A stretch of DNA of 64,000 nt from Prostheceraeus crozeri (lineage: Eukaryota; Platyhelminthes; Polycladida; Euryleptidae): positions 186,001 through 250,000 of the forward strand of contig CAJQUW010011254.1 of the NCBI GenBank assembly GCA_907163375.1, in the 5' to 3' direction. The notes under the pieces are model-generated. The model was not told the DNA's origin and searched no databases. It saw nothing but the letters and a program-made list of their open reading frames with translations. Below are positions 1-10,911 of this stretch, one piece after another. Positions within the stretch are counted from its first letter, which is position 1. Each line of letters starts with the position of its first letter. A program made the translations under genes and the position numbers.

Positions 1-92
1 AGGGACATGAAATAACATGAAAAATGCTTTCTGTATCATACTTATGTTTTATTTAGTCAAATTTTAGGATCCACTTTTTATGAAACGGACTA
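1..92 (-). mobile_element. End of a Tc1-like element, cut by the window edge
   Basis: The first 92 bases are the reverse complement of the left end of the Tc1-like element at 43269-44743, with only a few differences, including a 3-base gap. The terminal motif reads CAGTCCGTTTCATAAAAAG in the other copy and has a C-to-T change at the outermost base here. A TA target dinucleotide follows at 93-94. The rest of the element, including any transposase, lies outside the window. The close match points to a recently active family. Seen directly by comparing the two ends. Confidence 0.85.
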
Positions 93-354
93 TATTATTG
101 AACACACATCTTTTTCAATATGCAGATAATTCATGATCAATTTTGACATTTGAGTTGTAATGCATGTAATGATTTACTCATGGCCTTTTCTTCCGATCCG
201 TATCATCATTTCACTTACTTGTACATTTCATCCGCCATCCATCATTCATTGTATATGGACATTTTTTATCATTTCATCACTCATCACATCAATGTTAAGT
301 ATATTTGTACTAGTATGTTTTCCAAGTTGGAAATAAACGTTTTGACTTTTGTGT

Positions 355-697
355 TGCAGGTTATGGAGCATAACATACCACCAAGCGGTGTATCAACATT
401 AATGGACAGTGGCAGATTACAGTATGCGCTCAATTAAGATGGAATTCGTCGATGGACCCTATTATAAGAAACAAACAAGTCTCCAATCCAAGCTTCTATT
501 TTACAAAATTATGAATCAATTCTTTTATGTGCTGATAGCGACACACTAGCAGACCTTTTCCGTTGAACCCTAACTCTTCAAACTATGTATGTGATATTCA
601 TCTAGGAATTCATGAAAATTTCCGTGTGATATTTTTTCATGTAATACACTGAGATCATTAGAAGACCAGAGATATCTGCACTTAACTATGCGTTATG
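355..697 (+). repeat. Dispersed old repeat R1, copy 1
   Basis: This stretch (a GCAGGTTATGGA-like start, GCTCAATTAAGATGG, then GAATTCATGAAAATTTCCGT and ACCAGAGATATCTGCAC, ending CTATGCGTTATG) recurs with scattered differences at 2830-2950, 4620-4726 and 11660-12005, and in reverse near 4905-5000 and 5480-5580. It is broken at 698 by insertion of the mariner-type element. Similarity resumes after that element at about 2330-2480, which resembles 5650-5760. I see no intact reading frame in it. Family type unknown. Confidence 0.6.
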
Positions 698-699
698 TA

Positions 700-2302
700 C
701 AGGGTGTCTCAATAGTTCCCCACCATAGGAAAAATATGGTAATCTACGAAGTAATCCATTGTTGTGCTAACACTGAAAACAATGAATAGATTACAGATAC
801 TTTATGCAAAATACAAAGTATTTTATTGAAATTACAGCATTACGTAAAGAATTAGCTTGTGAAAAGTCACAAAAGATGTTCAAACTGACCACCGTTTTGT
901 TCAATACATTTTCTGAATCTATGCATAACTGATATCACATAACAATCTTATAACATGAGCTCCATCACTGAAGGCGCTCTAATTGGTTGAAATTGAAGAC
1001 ATATCAACCAATGAAATGAAACGTTGACACAGAGCTTGAATCGTCTTCAAATTAGATGTCATTAGATTCCTTCCTAACATGGCTGACAGACGCTTATCAA
1101 AATACGAGAAAGCCTCGATTATTATAATTTCTGGTGGTCATTTATCTACGCGTGAAGTTGCAGACAAGTTTAATTCTGATAATCCTGGGCGGAATATCAA
1201 TCACTCGACAGTTAGTAGATTGCTACAGAAGTTCAAGACATCTGGAAGTGTCCATGATCTCCCTCGTAGTGGACGACCTTCCTTAGTCAATAGTGACGGA
1301 ACAGCAACAGCTGTTCTTGGTAAACTTGTAATGAGTCCAAAAAAGTCGATTCGCAGATGGAACCAAGAATGTGGTGTCAGTCATGCATTAGTTCATCGGA
1401 TCTTGCAAAGACGCAAATTTCATCCATACAAAGTGCACCTGGTGCAAGAGCTGTATGAAAATGATGCAGACTGACGCATAGAATTTTGCGAATGGATGTT
1501 ACAACAACCGATGTCCTTCACACAGTCCGTTTTGTCCAGCTATGAAGCTATGTTCTATCTTTCTTCGCATGTAAACAGACAGAACTATCGTTACTGGTGT
1601 GATACTAATCCTCACTGGATGGAAGATTTCAACATACAAAATGCTCCAAGGATAATGGTTTGGGCCGCGATTTGGGGAAATCGAATCATCGACCCATTTT
1701 TCTTTGATGATCATGTTACAAAAGATTCGTACCTATCTCTGCTTCAAAATTTTCTTGAGCCGATTTTAAATGAGCTACCATTGCAAGGACGACAACTATG
1801 GCTCCAGCATGATGGAGTGATGGAGCACTTTGGTCTGGTTGTGCGCAATTTTCTCGATAGGACATTCCCACGACAATGGATAGGAAGGCGAGGTGAAGAA
1901 GAGTGGCCACCAAGATCTCCAGATCTGAGTCCACTGGATTTTTTCCTTTGGGGACATCTGAAGTAGGTCGTATTCAACACCAGACCTAGAACGCTTGATG
2001 ATCTGAAGTATAGAATATCAATTAAAATAGCCAAAATTGATGCTACTGTTATTCTAAGAATTCAAGAATCAGTTATGCATCGATGCAGAAAATGTATTGA
2101 ACAAAACGGTGATCAGTTTGAACATCTTTTGTGACTTTTCACAAGCTAATTCTTCACGTAATGCTGTAATTTCAATAACATAGTTTGTATTTTGCATAAA
2201 GTATCTGTAATCTATTCATTGTTTTCAATGTTAGCACAGAAAATGGATTACTTCGTAGATTACCATATTTTTCCTATGGTGCGGAACTATTGAGACACCC
2301 TG
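700..2302 (+). mobile_element. Mariner-type transposon with about 230-bp terminal inverted repeats
   Basis: Both ends begin CAGGGTGTCTCAATAGTTCC (the right end read in reverse, with small changes) and are flanked by TA at 698-699 and 2303-2304, the target of the Tc1/mariner superfamily. The inverted repeats are long: about 700-930 and 2065-2302 match through blocks such as ATTAGCTTGTGAAAAGTCAC. The inner edge of the right repeat covers the end of the transposase frame. The element is 1603 bp and inserted in an R1 repeat copy. Confidence 0.93.
1079..2134 (+). pseudogene. Mariner-type transposase with two in-frame stops
   Basis: The frame starts MADRRLSKYEKASI, has a helix-turn-helix region with the GRP-like motif (SGRPS, about residue 64) and continues to the right TIR. 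TGA at 1472-1474 and TAG at 1964-1966 interrupt it, with no frameshift between the parts. The first catalytic Asp, normally in an F-S-D-E-A block, is Tyr here (SSYEA). The second (QHDG) and third (PPRSPD) are present with 36 residues between them. The mutated Asp plus two stops make it inactive. Product of the element at 700-2302; it would cut and rejoin the element ends in the nucleus. Confidence 0.9.
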
Positions 2303-2304
2303 TA

Positions 2305-3203
2305 CATATCAGGCGATAACCATGGATTTCTAAAAGCTATAGAAATCCATGCAGAAGTCCATTTAAATATCCAGATCCATTCATTTCCATTCGAGTCATT
2401 TAGCGCATGAAGACGGCGTGAATTTCTATCAATTCTGTTTATAGCCTACCACCACATCAATGGTGTCAAATTGTTGCTTTCTAACTTACTACTCAGATCC
2501 CAATGACGGGCATGGAAAGCAAGAAAATTTTGAATCTCGACATTCTTGAAGTATAGCATGACATATTATCACATTCAAGATAGCATGACTCAAGCTTGAT
2601 AAAGTGCATAAATAGTTCAACTGTCCGTCTAATTCTGATGGCATTCAAAGTTTGTCAAGTCAATCAAGCTAACTTTATTGATTCACAATAGTAGTGGTCA
2701 ACTGAAAATTGTGCATTTTATGACTTCCTCTCTGAAGAAGAATGAGTGAGCTTATAGCATCATCAAGAATCAAATTCTGGGTCACTCAATCAATACACAA
2801 GACAAATCGTGAAAAATATTGCTGTTGCAGGTTATGGATCATTCCATACCACCAACCAAATTCCGCACAGGGTAGCAACACCATGGACAGTGACAGACTG
2901 CAGTATGCGCTCAATTAAGATGGGATTCCTCGATGGACCCTATTATAGGCATATATAAGAAATTTATTATATTCATTGACTGGAGAGGTTAGCTCTTATG
3001 ATATATTAGGAATGGTTAAAAATGGATTTAATATTCCTATTTGAAGTGCAATACATTAATTCTAAGTTGAAGTGCAACACCTCCAATACACTAACATCAC
3101 TTTGATTTCGTTGCAGGGGAATGCAATGGTGTGTGGATGTGGATGTTAGCAAAATATAGGGTTTCTTTAAAAGAAATGTGACGGTAGTGTACAAGAATAT
3201 ATA
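2305..3203. repeat. R1-related sequence between two transposons
   Basis: No gene is visible. About 2330-2480 resembles 5650-5760. The part 2580-2790 resembles 8690-8850 (TTTAATGGCATCCGAAG-like block). The part 2830-2950 is a second R1 copy (GCTCAATTAAGATGGGATTC against GCTCAATTAAGATGGAATTC at 430). The region is interrupted at 3204 by the Tc1 element, and R1 similarity resumes at 4620. Confidence 0.5.
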
Positions 3204-4599
3204 CTGACTGACATAAATAATGAAACCAACTATCATTGACTTGAATGGAAGTGTGTTTCATTTTTTTCTATGGTTTGAGATGATATCTCGCTTTCTATGT
3301 ATCACCATTGAACTCCATATGATAAGGGAAATGATATAGGACCATCAAATTTCAAAATTTGATATTGATCACAGTAACAGCTAGAAGTTGAACAGAATCA
3401 CCACCTACTACTGACCAGATTTGACTTATGAAATGGCGCACGATAACTTTACCAGAGGAATGGCAATTGGGATGATGCGTTGTGGGCAAAGTTCTACAAC
3501 TGTTGCGAAAGAATTGAAAATTTCAAGGGTCGTTGTATGGAGGTGGTGGTGTCGTTGGAAAGCAGAAGGAAATGTGGAAAAGAAGAACGGATCAGGAAGA
3601 CCAAGGGCATCATCCAAGCGGACAGATGCACGCTTAGTTTTAGCTGCTAAAAGAAACAGATTTGTGTCCGTCCCGAAGCTAATTGTGTACTGGAAGGTTG
3701 CTGGGAACGTTGCCTGTAGCGTTCGAACTGCATATCGAAGATTGCGAGAAGCTGGTATACAGTCTCGACGACCCGCTGTGAGAATTCCGCTGAGCCTGGA
3801 ACATCGAAGGAGACGAGTGACGTGGTGTCAAGGTCATCAGTCGTGGAGTGACAGTCAGTGGGAACGTGTGCTCTGGACTGATGAATCGAGGTTTACTCTC
3901 GATTTCAACGATGGTCGGATCCGTGTTCATCGCTTGCCAAGTGAACGATTTGCTCCATGTTGCGTCAAAGAACACGACCGGTATGGCGGCGGTAGTGTCA
4001 TGGTTTGGGCCGGTATCTGGCACAATGGAAAAACACCAGCAATCGTAGTGAAAGGAACATTGACAGGACAGCGATATGCCGACGAGATCGTGACACCGGT
4101 CGTGGTTCCAGCAGTGACATCGAATCAATTGATTTTTCAGGATGACAACGCAAGGCCCCATCGCTCTTCAGTGGTCTCTAACAGGATAGCAAGCAGTGGA
4201 ATCCCAACCTTGGAATGGCCCTCACGTTCTCCCGACCTCTCCCCCATCAAGCACTGCTGGGATGAACTTGGTCGCAGAGTGAGGGAGAGGTACAACCACC
4301 CACCAGTGTCTTTGAAGATGTTGGCCGACAGACTGATCGAGCAGTGGAACCTCTTACACCTGGCATTCATCCAGCGACTGTGCTCATCCATGCCCTCACG
4401 CATCGATGCCTGTTTGGATGCTCGCGGTGGTCACACCCGTTTCTAACTTAAGTTGATAAAATCATGAGTATCAAATTAAATGTTTTTGAGTAAAGCATTC
4501 GAGTTCTCCTTTTACAAACAACAAACAAACGTACAGTACAACCAAGTTTAAGTCATAAGTATTCATATCAGGACTTGTTTCATTCTTTTTGTCACTGAG
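3204..4599 (+). mobile_element. Complete Tc1-like transposon
   Basis: The ends are imperfect inverted repeats (CTGACTGACATAAATAATG at left; CTCAGTGACAAAAAGAATG read in reverse at right), followed inside by matching GAAAC. TA dinucleotides flank it at 3202-3203 and 4600-4601. At 1396 bp, with a single uninterrupted transposase frame, it has the usual Tc1 size and layout. It sits inside a second R1 copy. Apart from the catalytic change noted in its transposase, nothing looks broken. Confidence 0.92.
3433..4446 (+). CDS. Tc1-like transposase, open frame but catalytic Glu replaced by Lys
   Basis: I take ATG at 3433 (MAHDNFTRGM) as the start; upstream codons lack an ATG. The frame gives 337 residues, normal for Tc1. 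It has a paired helix-turn-helix region (about 1-110, with the linker motif GSGRPRASS), then the DDE domain: WTDESRF near 150, GGGSVMVW near 190, QDDNARPH near 240 and SPDLSPIKHCWDELGRR near 275. The spacing between the second Asp and the last catalytic position is 34 residues, as in DD34E, but that position is Lys (usually P-I-E-H/N). The protein may bind DNA but should not cut it. The only full-length transposase frame in the window without a stop. Confidence 0.93.
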   Translation: MAHDNFTRGMAIGMMRCGQSSTTVAKELKISRVVVWRWWCRWKAEGNVEKKNGSGRPRASSKRTDARLVLAAKRNRFVSVPKLIVYWKVAGNVACSVRTAYRRLREAGIQSRRPAVRIPLSLEHRRRRVTWCQGHQSWSDSQWERVLWTDESRFTLDFNDGRIRVHRLPSERFAPCCVKEHDRYGGGSVMVWAGIWHNGKTPAIVVKGTLTGQRYADEIVTPVVVPAVTSNQLIFQDDNARPHRSSVVSNRIASSGIPTLEWPSRSPDLSPIKHCWDELGRRVRERYNHPPVSLKMLADRLIEQWNLLHLAFIQRLCSSMPSRIDACLDARGGHTRF

Positions 4600-4601
4600 T
4601 A

Positions 4602-5880
4602 TATGTATATGTGATAGTTAGTCATCAAAGAATTCATGAAAATTTCCGTTTGATATTTTTCATATAATACACTAAGATCATCGGAAGACCAGAGATATCT
4701 GCACTAAACTATGCGTTATGAATAGATATCACAAGGAAATTGTCATGTATTCTTATATGATTCTTGGATGCATAGATAGTACAAGTGCATACATAGTCTG
4801 TAGAGGTGGCGCGCCATGGAAAGGCTCTACTATAGTGTCAGTAAACATATAAAAGAATGATTGAAAAATTAAAGCTAAATGAATAATTGAATTGGTAGGT
4901 TATTTGCGAATTCCATCTTAATTGAGCTCACAGTGTAATCGGCAACTGTGTAGGGTGTTGAGCCTGTGTGGAGGGTGTTCGGTTGCATGTATACTCCATA
5001 ACACGATACTGCAATACTTCACGATCTTTATCTTCTGTAGTGATTAAATTGTCCAGAATTCTCTTCATTCATTTAGCAACCTCGAGAGCCAAATGTTTCG
5101 TAGCTTTGTGCTTCCTAGTACTGATTCTTCATGATGGTAAAAGTTCATCCGTTCTCCATCAGAGGGGAAGTCACAAATGAATACAAACTTTTAGATGCAC
5201 TGGTTCACAGACTTCGGGTGCCATTAGAATTTGATGAATCATTGAACCGTCTATGTTAGGCATGCTATCTCGTGGTCAAGAAAAATTTCGAGATTAAAAA
5301 TCTTCCCATCCTCTTGCTGTCCATGCTTCTCATTTGGATTAAAATCAGCTAGAAAATAATAATGTGACAAACCAACCATCGCTGTAGCGCTGCAGTGGTA
5401 CAAACACAAGAGAAGCAAATAATTCAAGCCGTCATGATGCGATAAAATTATGCGAATGAAAATAAATGGATTTGAATACTTCCCTTCCTCCGGCCGGAGG
5501 TCTTCGCTTGTTATGTTGATAATGCTTTCAAATATTTTTTGATGTCCTATACATAACGCATAGTTCATGCCTGCAATTCAGAGTATGATATGTGAGGGTC
5601 TCCGTTTGTTATGTACATCATACATGGCCGGAAATGCTATAGAGAAAAGCTCAGGGAAATACGTGTATCTAAATCCATTCATCTTCATTCGTTTCCATCG
5701 TGTGATGAAGGCGTGAATGATTTATTTCTTTTGTTTTCATACCACGACAGCGATACTTTGAAGGTATATCAAACTATAATTGCATAGAAGTACAGGTCAA
5801 GAAAACGGTTTTGGTGAGCTCGAAATTTGTATTATGACGTACAAATTTTCGGCCGAAACCTTCGTCAAGTACAGCTTTAA
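4602..5880. repeat. R1 fragments, no gene
   Basis: 4620-4726 completes the R1 copy split by the Tc1 element (ends ACTATGCGTTATG). About 4905-5000 and 5480-5580 resemble R1 in reverse (CTTAATTGAGCTCAC; ATAACGCATAGTTCATG). A 14-base perfect palindrome CCTCCGGCCGGAGG lies at about 5487. The open frame at 5251-5568 on the minus strand overlaps this repeat and I do not call it a gene. 5650-5760 resembles 2340-2480. Confidence 0.45.
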
Positions 5881-8503
5881 CCCTCAAGGGTTCAACGGTT
5901 TGGACTTGGCGTAAAGGTTCAACGTGGAACATTTTGTTCCTATGACTCTAATGCAAATTATGTGTTTATCAAATGCTTTCAAATTACACTAAATGTTAAG
6001 ATATGCCTATCTGTACTATAGTAACAAGAAGTTTATGTCCCTAAGTATCTATTTCTACCTTTATACTCGATCATCTGTGTCATAAAGGTATATATTGCAT
6101 CACTGAATTTGAAGCTTTTTTATGAATTAATTGCTTTTTAATTACATATATGCTATGGGATTTGTACTAATAAGAAGTGAAAACTCCATGTATAACATCA
6201 AATGTAATTCTCTCAGTATGTATATATTACAAAACATTGTACAAAACATGTGAAATTGCATGCATCACTCGATTTCGTAAGTACATATGCATAGTCATCA
6301 ATATGAGCCTCAATGCCCAAGGTTACAGATCGCATGAGGTACAAGCAGTTTTCTTAACAGCTCTTCGATGTGCAGGACACAACGTTTTGCAACATGAGTC
6401 ACAGAATGACCTCGTCTTGCGCTTGCACGAGCATCATCTTTCATTGTTCGGTTGTCGCGAGCTGATCGGTCTAGGAACCGGTTTTTGCACATGATATCCG
6501 ACTTGAGACGCCGCCTGTCGAATATATACTTGGAGTGAATTTCGCAAACAATGCAAGCGCTTTTCGGCAAAAGGTTTTGCGAGTTCGAATGCCAAATCCT
6601 TCAAATAAGCTTTCCTGTCATAGGAAGGAAATGCACTTCACATGAGGATGAATAAGTTGTAGCATCCTACATCGATACAGTTAAAAAAACAGGAGCAGAG
6701 GCCATCTGTTTGTTTTTCTTCTTACTGTATACTCTTCGACTTGCTGATCAAGAAGATCTACACCACCCCTTGTTTTATTGTATGATTCAGTTATCATAGT
6801 GGGTCGATGTCTTTCAGTGTCATCTGTCCCAGAATCATGATTTCCGGAAGACATGAGTATCACATTCTTTCTTTTCTTGGGACAGTAGGAGAGGATCATG
6901 ATCTTGTTTTCATGATCGTATACCGATCGTAAATCATATCTGTCACGGTTCTCAGTAGAACGAATGTAATCTGGTATCTCCCGTCTATGAGATCGAACAG
7001 TTCCGAGAATTGTGAGACTTTTCGACAATAGGAAGACAGGTAAGTCATGCGAAGTGAAAAAATTATCACAAACGATGTTACGTCCTGAGCTGTAGAAAGG
7101 ACTTGTCAACTTCTTTACTATGTCAAATGCCAAATTTTGGTGTACGCCCTCTCCGTCTCGCTTACCGGTATATATGTATCCCTTCAAGGCATGACCGGAA
7201 TCCGCTTCACATATCCAGAATATCTTGACGCCGTACTTATGCGCCTTTGACGGCCTCAATACCCTAACAGTTGTTCGTCAGCTGTTCGGTTCTCACTCGG
7301 GACATAGAACTTGAGGAACTGTGAGTTCAAAAGATTCCATTGGTCAGAGAAAGCTGCCAGGACGTCACCGTCGGCCTTACGTGCCTCTCGTGTGCGATAG
7401 TCATCAAAACGTATAGCTGTCAGAAAAAATTTGAACCTTGCTTTGGATATTGTAGCACGATAAAAGGGCTTACTGTCTCGCACATTTCACAAGTCGTCGA
7501 TGTCAGTGAAGCTGTCGCGATCCGCTCCAGCCCGCAGAAGTAAAGCTATACAAGCCTTCAATTCATCCATTGAAAAAACACCTTTGTTACGAGGATAAGG
7601 AGAAGAATTCATTGACCTCACTTTGGTGTTGGTACACCTCAATGTATGATACAAAATTTCTTCCGTGAAAATAAGTGAGAACGATTCAATTACCGACGAG
7701 TATGTACGATGCTTCTTGATCGCTGTCTAAGAATGTCACGGTCACGCAATCGCTGCGGATAAGGCAACTTCGAGTATATGATTCCCTTTGAATTGCACAG
7801 ATCAGAAGATGAATTATTATCGGCGATATCGTCATCTGAGTCACTGGAATCGTCACTATCATTGGCGAAAACAGGAATATCTCCCTCGTCGTCATTTGTC
7901 GGTAGTGGGACCAGGATTGCGCTCTGATTTTCGATGTCCATAGTCGAAAGGTTTTCCGTATTGTCCTCGGGATCATCCTCATCGGCAGGGGGAATCATCT
8001 GAACTATCTCTTGAGACTTCATTACAATATTCAAAGCATTACACGCCTGCAAAAATGTCATTCGACGCGGTCTACCGGCGGCCATTTCGTCGCAGATTGT
8101 GAAAGTCTCTTGAATTTCGCGCTAGACAAAAATTTGAAAAATGTTGCACCTGCCATTATTTTGCAGCTGAGGAAGATACTATTGGAATCTCATGAGCTCT
8201 AGTATCATGTTTGATAACAGTATAATCACTTGAAGATATGTATTCAGTTACTCAGACCCTGTCAAAGTATGACAAATTTGCATTTAAGTCATTGGAACAA
8301 AATGTTCCACGTTGAACCTTGACGTGAAGTTTTGATCTAGAACTGAAACTAATTTAGGTAAGAGCTCTATATTAGAGCATGTTTAGGGCATTGTACTCTA
8401 GTTTGAAGTTCTGGAGTATGAAATACCAGGATTAAATAGTTTTATCACGATAAACATTATATTGGTCTGTGGAACAAAATATTCCACGTTGAACCTTTGA
8501 GGG
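5881..8503 (-). mobile_element. piggyBac-type transposon with TTAA duplication
   Basis: TTAA lies at 5877-5880 and again at 8504-8507. The ends are CCCTCAAGGGTTCAACG and, in reverse, CCCTCAAAGGTTCAACG. A second motif, GGTTCAACGTGGAACA, is repeated near the left end (5912) and, in reverse, at two places near the right end (about 8290-8320 and 8471-8495), which gives the subterminal repeats usual in piggyBac. The 2.6-kb length fits an autonomous element. Its transposase is broken into several frames. Confidence 0.94.
6310..8085 (-). pseudogene. piggyBac transposase, frameshifted
   Basis: Reading on the minus strand, an acidic N-terminal part (MAAGRPRRMTFLQACNAL, then a D/S-rich run such as SDDSSDSDDD) lies at 7690-8085. 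A middle block GVFSMDELKACIALLL is readable near 7540-7600. MRDSKPFYRATISKARF with FDDYRTREAR follows at 7256-7483. The core RPSKAHKYGVKIFWICEADS, VCDNFF and ESYNKTRGGVDLLDQQ occupies 6681-7259. The last Asp of the catalytic set is visible in GGVDLLDQ. A Cys-containing C-terminal remnant is at 6310-6570. Breaks separate all these blocks, so no full protein can be made. Confidence 0.9.
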
Positions 8504-8507
8504 TTAA

Positions 8508-9148
8508 TGGCAGGCCAGGAAAGGGACGCTAAATCATTCCGCCGTGGAGTGTCACTCAGATTGAAAGTGTCAGAAGACAAGCAAATAGACAGCAAAAGAT
8601 AATAGAAATATGAATGGAGCCGCCAATAAAACCAGTTTACAGTCAGCGGATCAAAAGACTAGTTTTATGGCCCTTCTTGATCGATTTGATTTTATTTCCT
8701 TGTAAAGTCTTTTGACGTAAGCTTGATGAATAACGTAAATGGTTTAATGATCCGCATACTTTTAATGGCATCCGAAGTCTGTCAACCAATACATCTAAAA
8801 TGCTGTGTATTGATTTGCGACCTCCTCTCTGATAAGGATCTCACTAATCCCAAAAATGTTTGTCACCTTTTAGTTATAACCAAATAAACGTATCAAAACC
8901 TCCTAACATGCTACAATACATGCTTCTCAGATAGCATAAGAAAAGTGAAGAAAAGTAATAGCCTGATGATAGACAGTAATATTTCAATAGAATCATAAAA
9001 CATTAGTAACGAGGGAGACCTGATGAATTTATCACATTTGCGATTCTTCGGAGCATTGAATATTTACATGTATTATTATCGTTATCAATTACGCTCTAAG
9101 GAAAAGTCATCCACTCATCGACCACGATGTATCATAAGTCCTTCAAAT
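8508..9148. other. No gene seen
   Basis: Non-coding. About 8690-8850 resembles 2580-2790 (same R1-associated old repeat). Nothing else recognised. Confidence 0.4.
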
Positions 9149-9877
9149 CAGGGATGCGGAGTCGGAGTCCCGGAGTCCTATCATTTTTGCTGGAGTCGGA
9201 GTCCTATCAAATGATAGGACTCCGGACTATAACTAGATCCGAAATATAATACAAACAAATTATTTGTCCTTGTGTATGGCTGTCACTGTCTTGATGTCAA
9301 CTTTCTCCGTCAAACAAAACTACAGAGACAGCAGTGCATGCAAAGCTTGTAATAGTTGAGGGAATGAACCGTGATAGTGAAAAAAGGACTGCCTATTCAC
9401 TCGGTGATTTATTAGAGAAGACAAGCCTTCCTAGCCTCGATCACACCTACGCACCGAAGGTCACATCAGAGACAAAAATAAAATACTAGTTTGTTTGAGA
9501 ACATACCTCTCACCCAAACGTTAGTATTGTGTGATGGCTCCTCCAAAGCACATATTAAAATTGAAAGTGTAGTCATATTTTTTGAGAAGGATGGGGATTT
9601 TCCTACCTGGTGTAGACCGGAGAATAACCGTGTGAAGCATACATCAATAAGATGGGAGGAGCCGAGTCGCATGCATCCACCCGAAAGCGACATTTGATTA
9701 ACTTTCATCGAAAATGATTGATAATGGATAAAGCAATGATCACTAAATATAGGTTCAGGTAAGCCTATAATGATCTATGATGTAGGTAACCAGTTTTTTA
9801 AAAAAATAGGCTATGAATACTTGCCACCCGGAGTCGGAGTCGGAGTTCTATCAAATTTATAAGACTCCGCATCCCTG
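9149..9877. mobile_element. Non-autonomous hAT-type element
   Basis: The left end starts CAGGGATGCGGAGTCGGAGT; the right end read in reverse starts CAGGGATGCGGAGTC and contains further GGAGTC units. Flanking 8-base segments are CTTCAAAT and TTTCAAAC (6 of 8 match), the duplication length of hAT elements. Short GGAGTC/TATCA units recur at both ends as subterminal repeats. Inside, one open frame on each strand overlaps at 9466-9708, but neither resembles a transposase. About 0.73 kb. Confidence 0.82.
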
Positions 9878-9885
9878 TTTCAAAC

Positions 9886-10911
9886 AGTTAATGCCACCTC
9901 TTTCGATACTTCCTCTTCGCCAAATCTCATTACACATGTTCGAAATCTGGTGATCGTGATGACCGCTCTATCCTTCGAGTGTTTCGAGCATGGTGATCCA
10001 GTCAAAGATGGAATCCGGCTAGTCTGCTAACAATGCATTAAAAATCTAGTCTAAGTATTTTCCAATTTCGAAGATGTCGTAATTTGTAACTCACTAAAAT
10101 CATACCGTCAGTAAAAGAATATTAACCATAAAACATTAATTTCCATGCCTTCTCTGGAGTTCTCAGCTTTTATTCCCTCATCCACTCTTATGCACTTGCA
10201 ACCGCCTGTCAATCCTCAATCTTCGGAACTTGCTCTCGTTCGTGAGTATTACCTTCATCCAAATTTCTCTCCACATGCATTATTTTCTTATCATCTTTCT
10301 CTCAAATTTCCTTTGTACTCGCAACACTATATCACCGTGCCGACCTTGCGCAGACAGTTGTAGACCATTTGTAAAACATTCGCTCAATCCACATCATCAG
10401 TAACCACTGCGGATGAAATCTGTTATTCACAACATATCCAAGCAGTGGCGGTTATGGCGCTCGATAGATTTCCTTTTCTAATGATCGAACATTTTTTATT
10501 CCCTAAATCTCGCTTTGTGTCTTGCTCTCTACCTTAAAAATCATTCTTTTGCTAAAATTCATAAGTCAAACAATTTCTGATGCTACCAACTTCATTACTG
10601 ATAATCCAAAAACCTTTGCTCGGAGCCATCTTTTCTTTAGTTCCCTTAGTTTTCATTCCAAATTTTATTTCTGAATTTTACTGCCTTCATTTCATTGGTC
10701 GTGTTGGCATGCTTGAGTACAATCATGGATTTCTATATATTTCTCCATGGTACAATGAACTTCAGTGTCTAAGCTTTCTAATACCAGTGCATCCGTAGAA
10801 AGTCTTTCTATGGTATTGTTAATTTCTATGAGTGCATCTTTAAACATCCACAGAAATATATTTCAATTCAATGACATTGCCGAAGCCACTGCTTTCTCCC
10901 CCACCCTTTAG
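9886..10911. other. No gene seen
   Basis: AT-rich and pyrimidine-rich plus strand (for example 10260-10340). Short open frames here lack recognisable features. Nothing supported. Confidence 0.4.

Noticed and set aside
5251-5568. 105-codon minus-strand open frame
   Set aside because: Overlaps an R1-like repeat in reverse and has no recognisable features.
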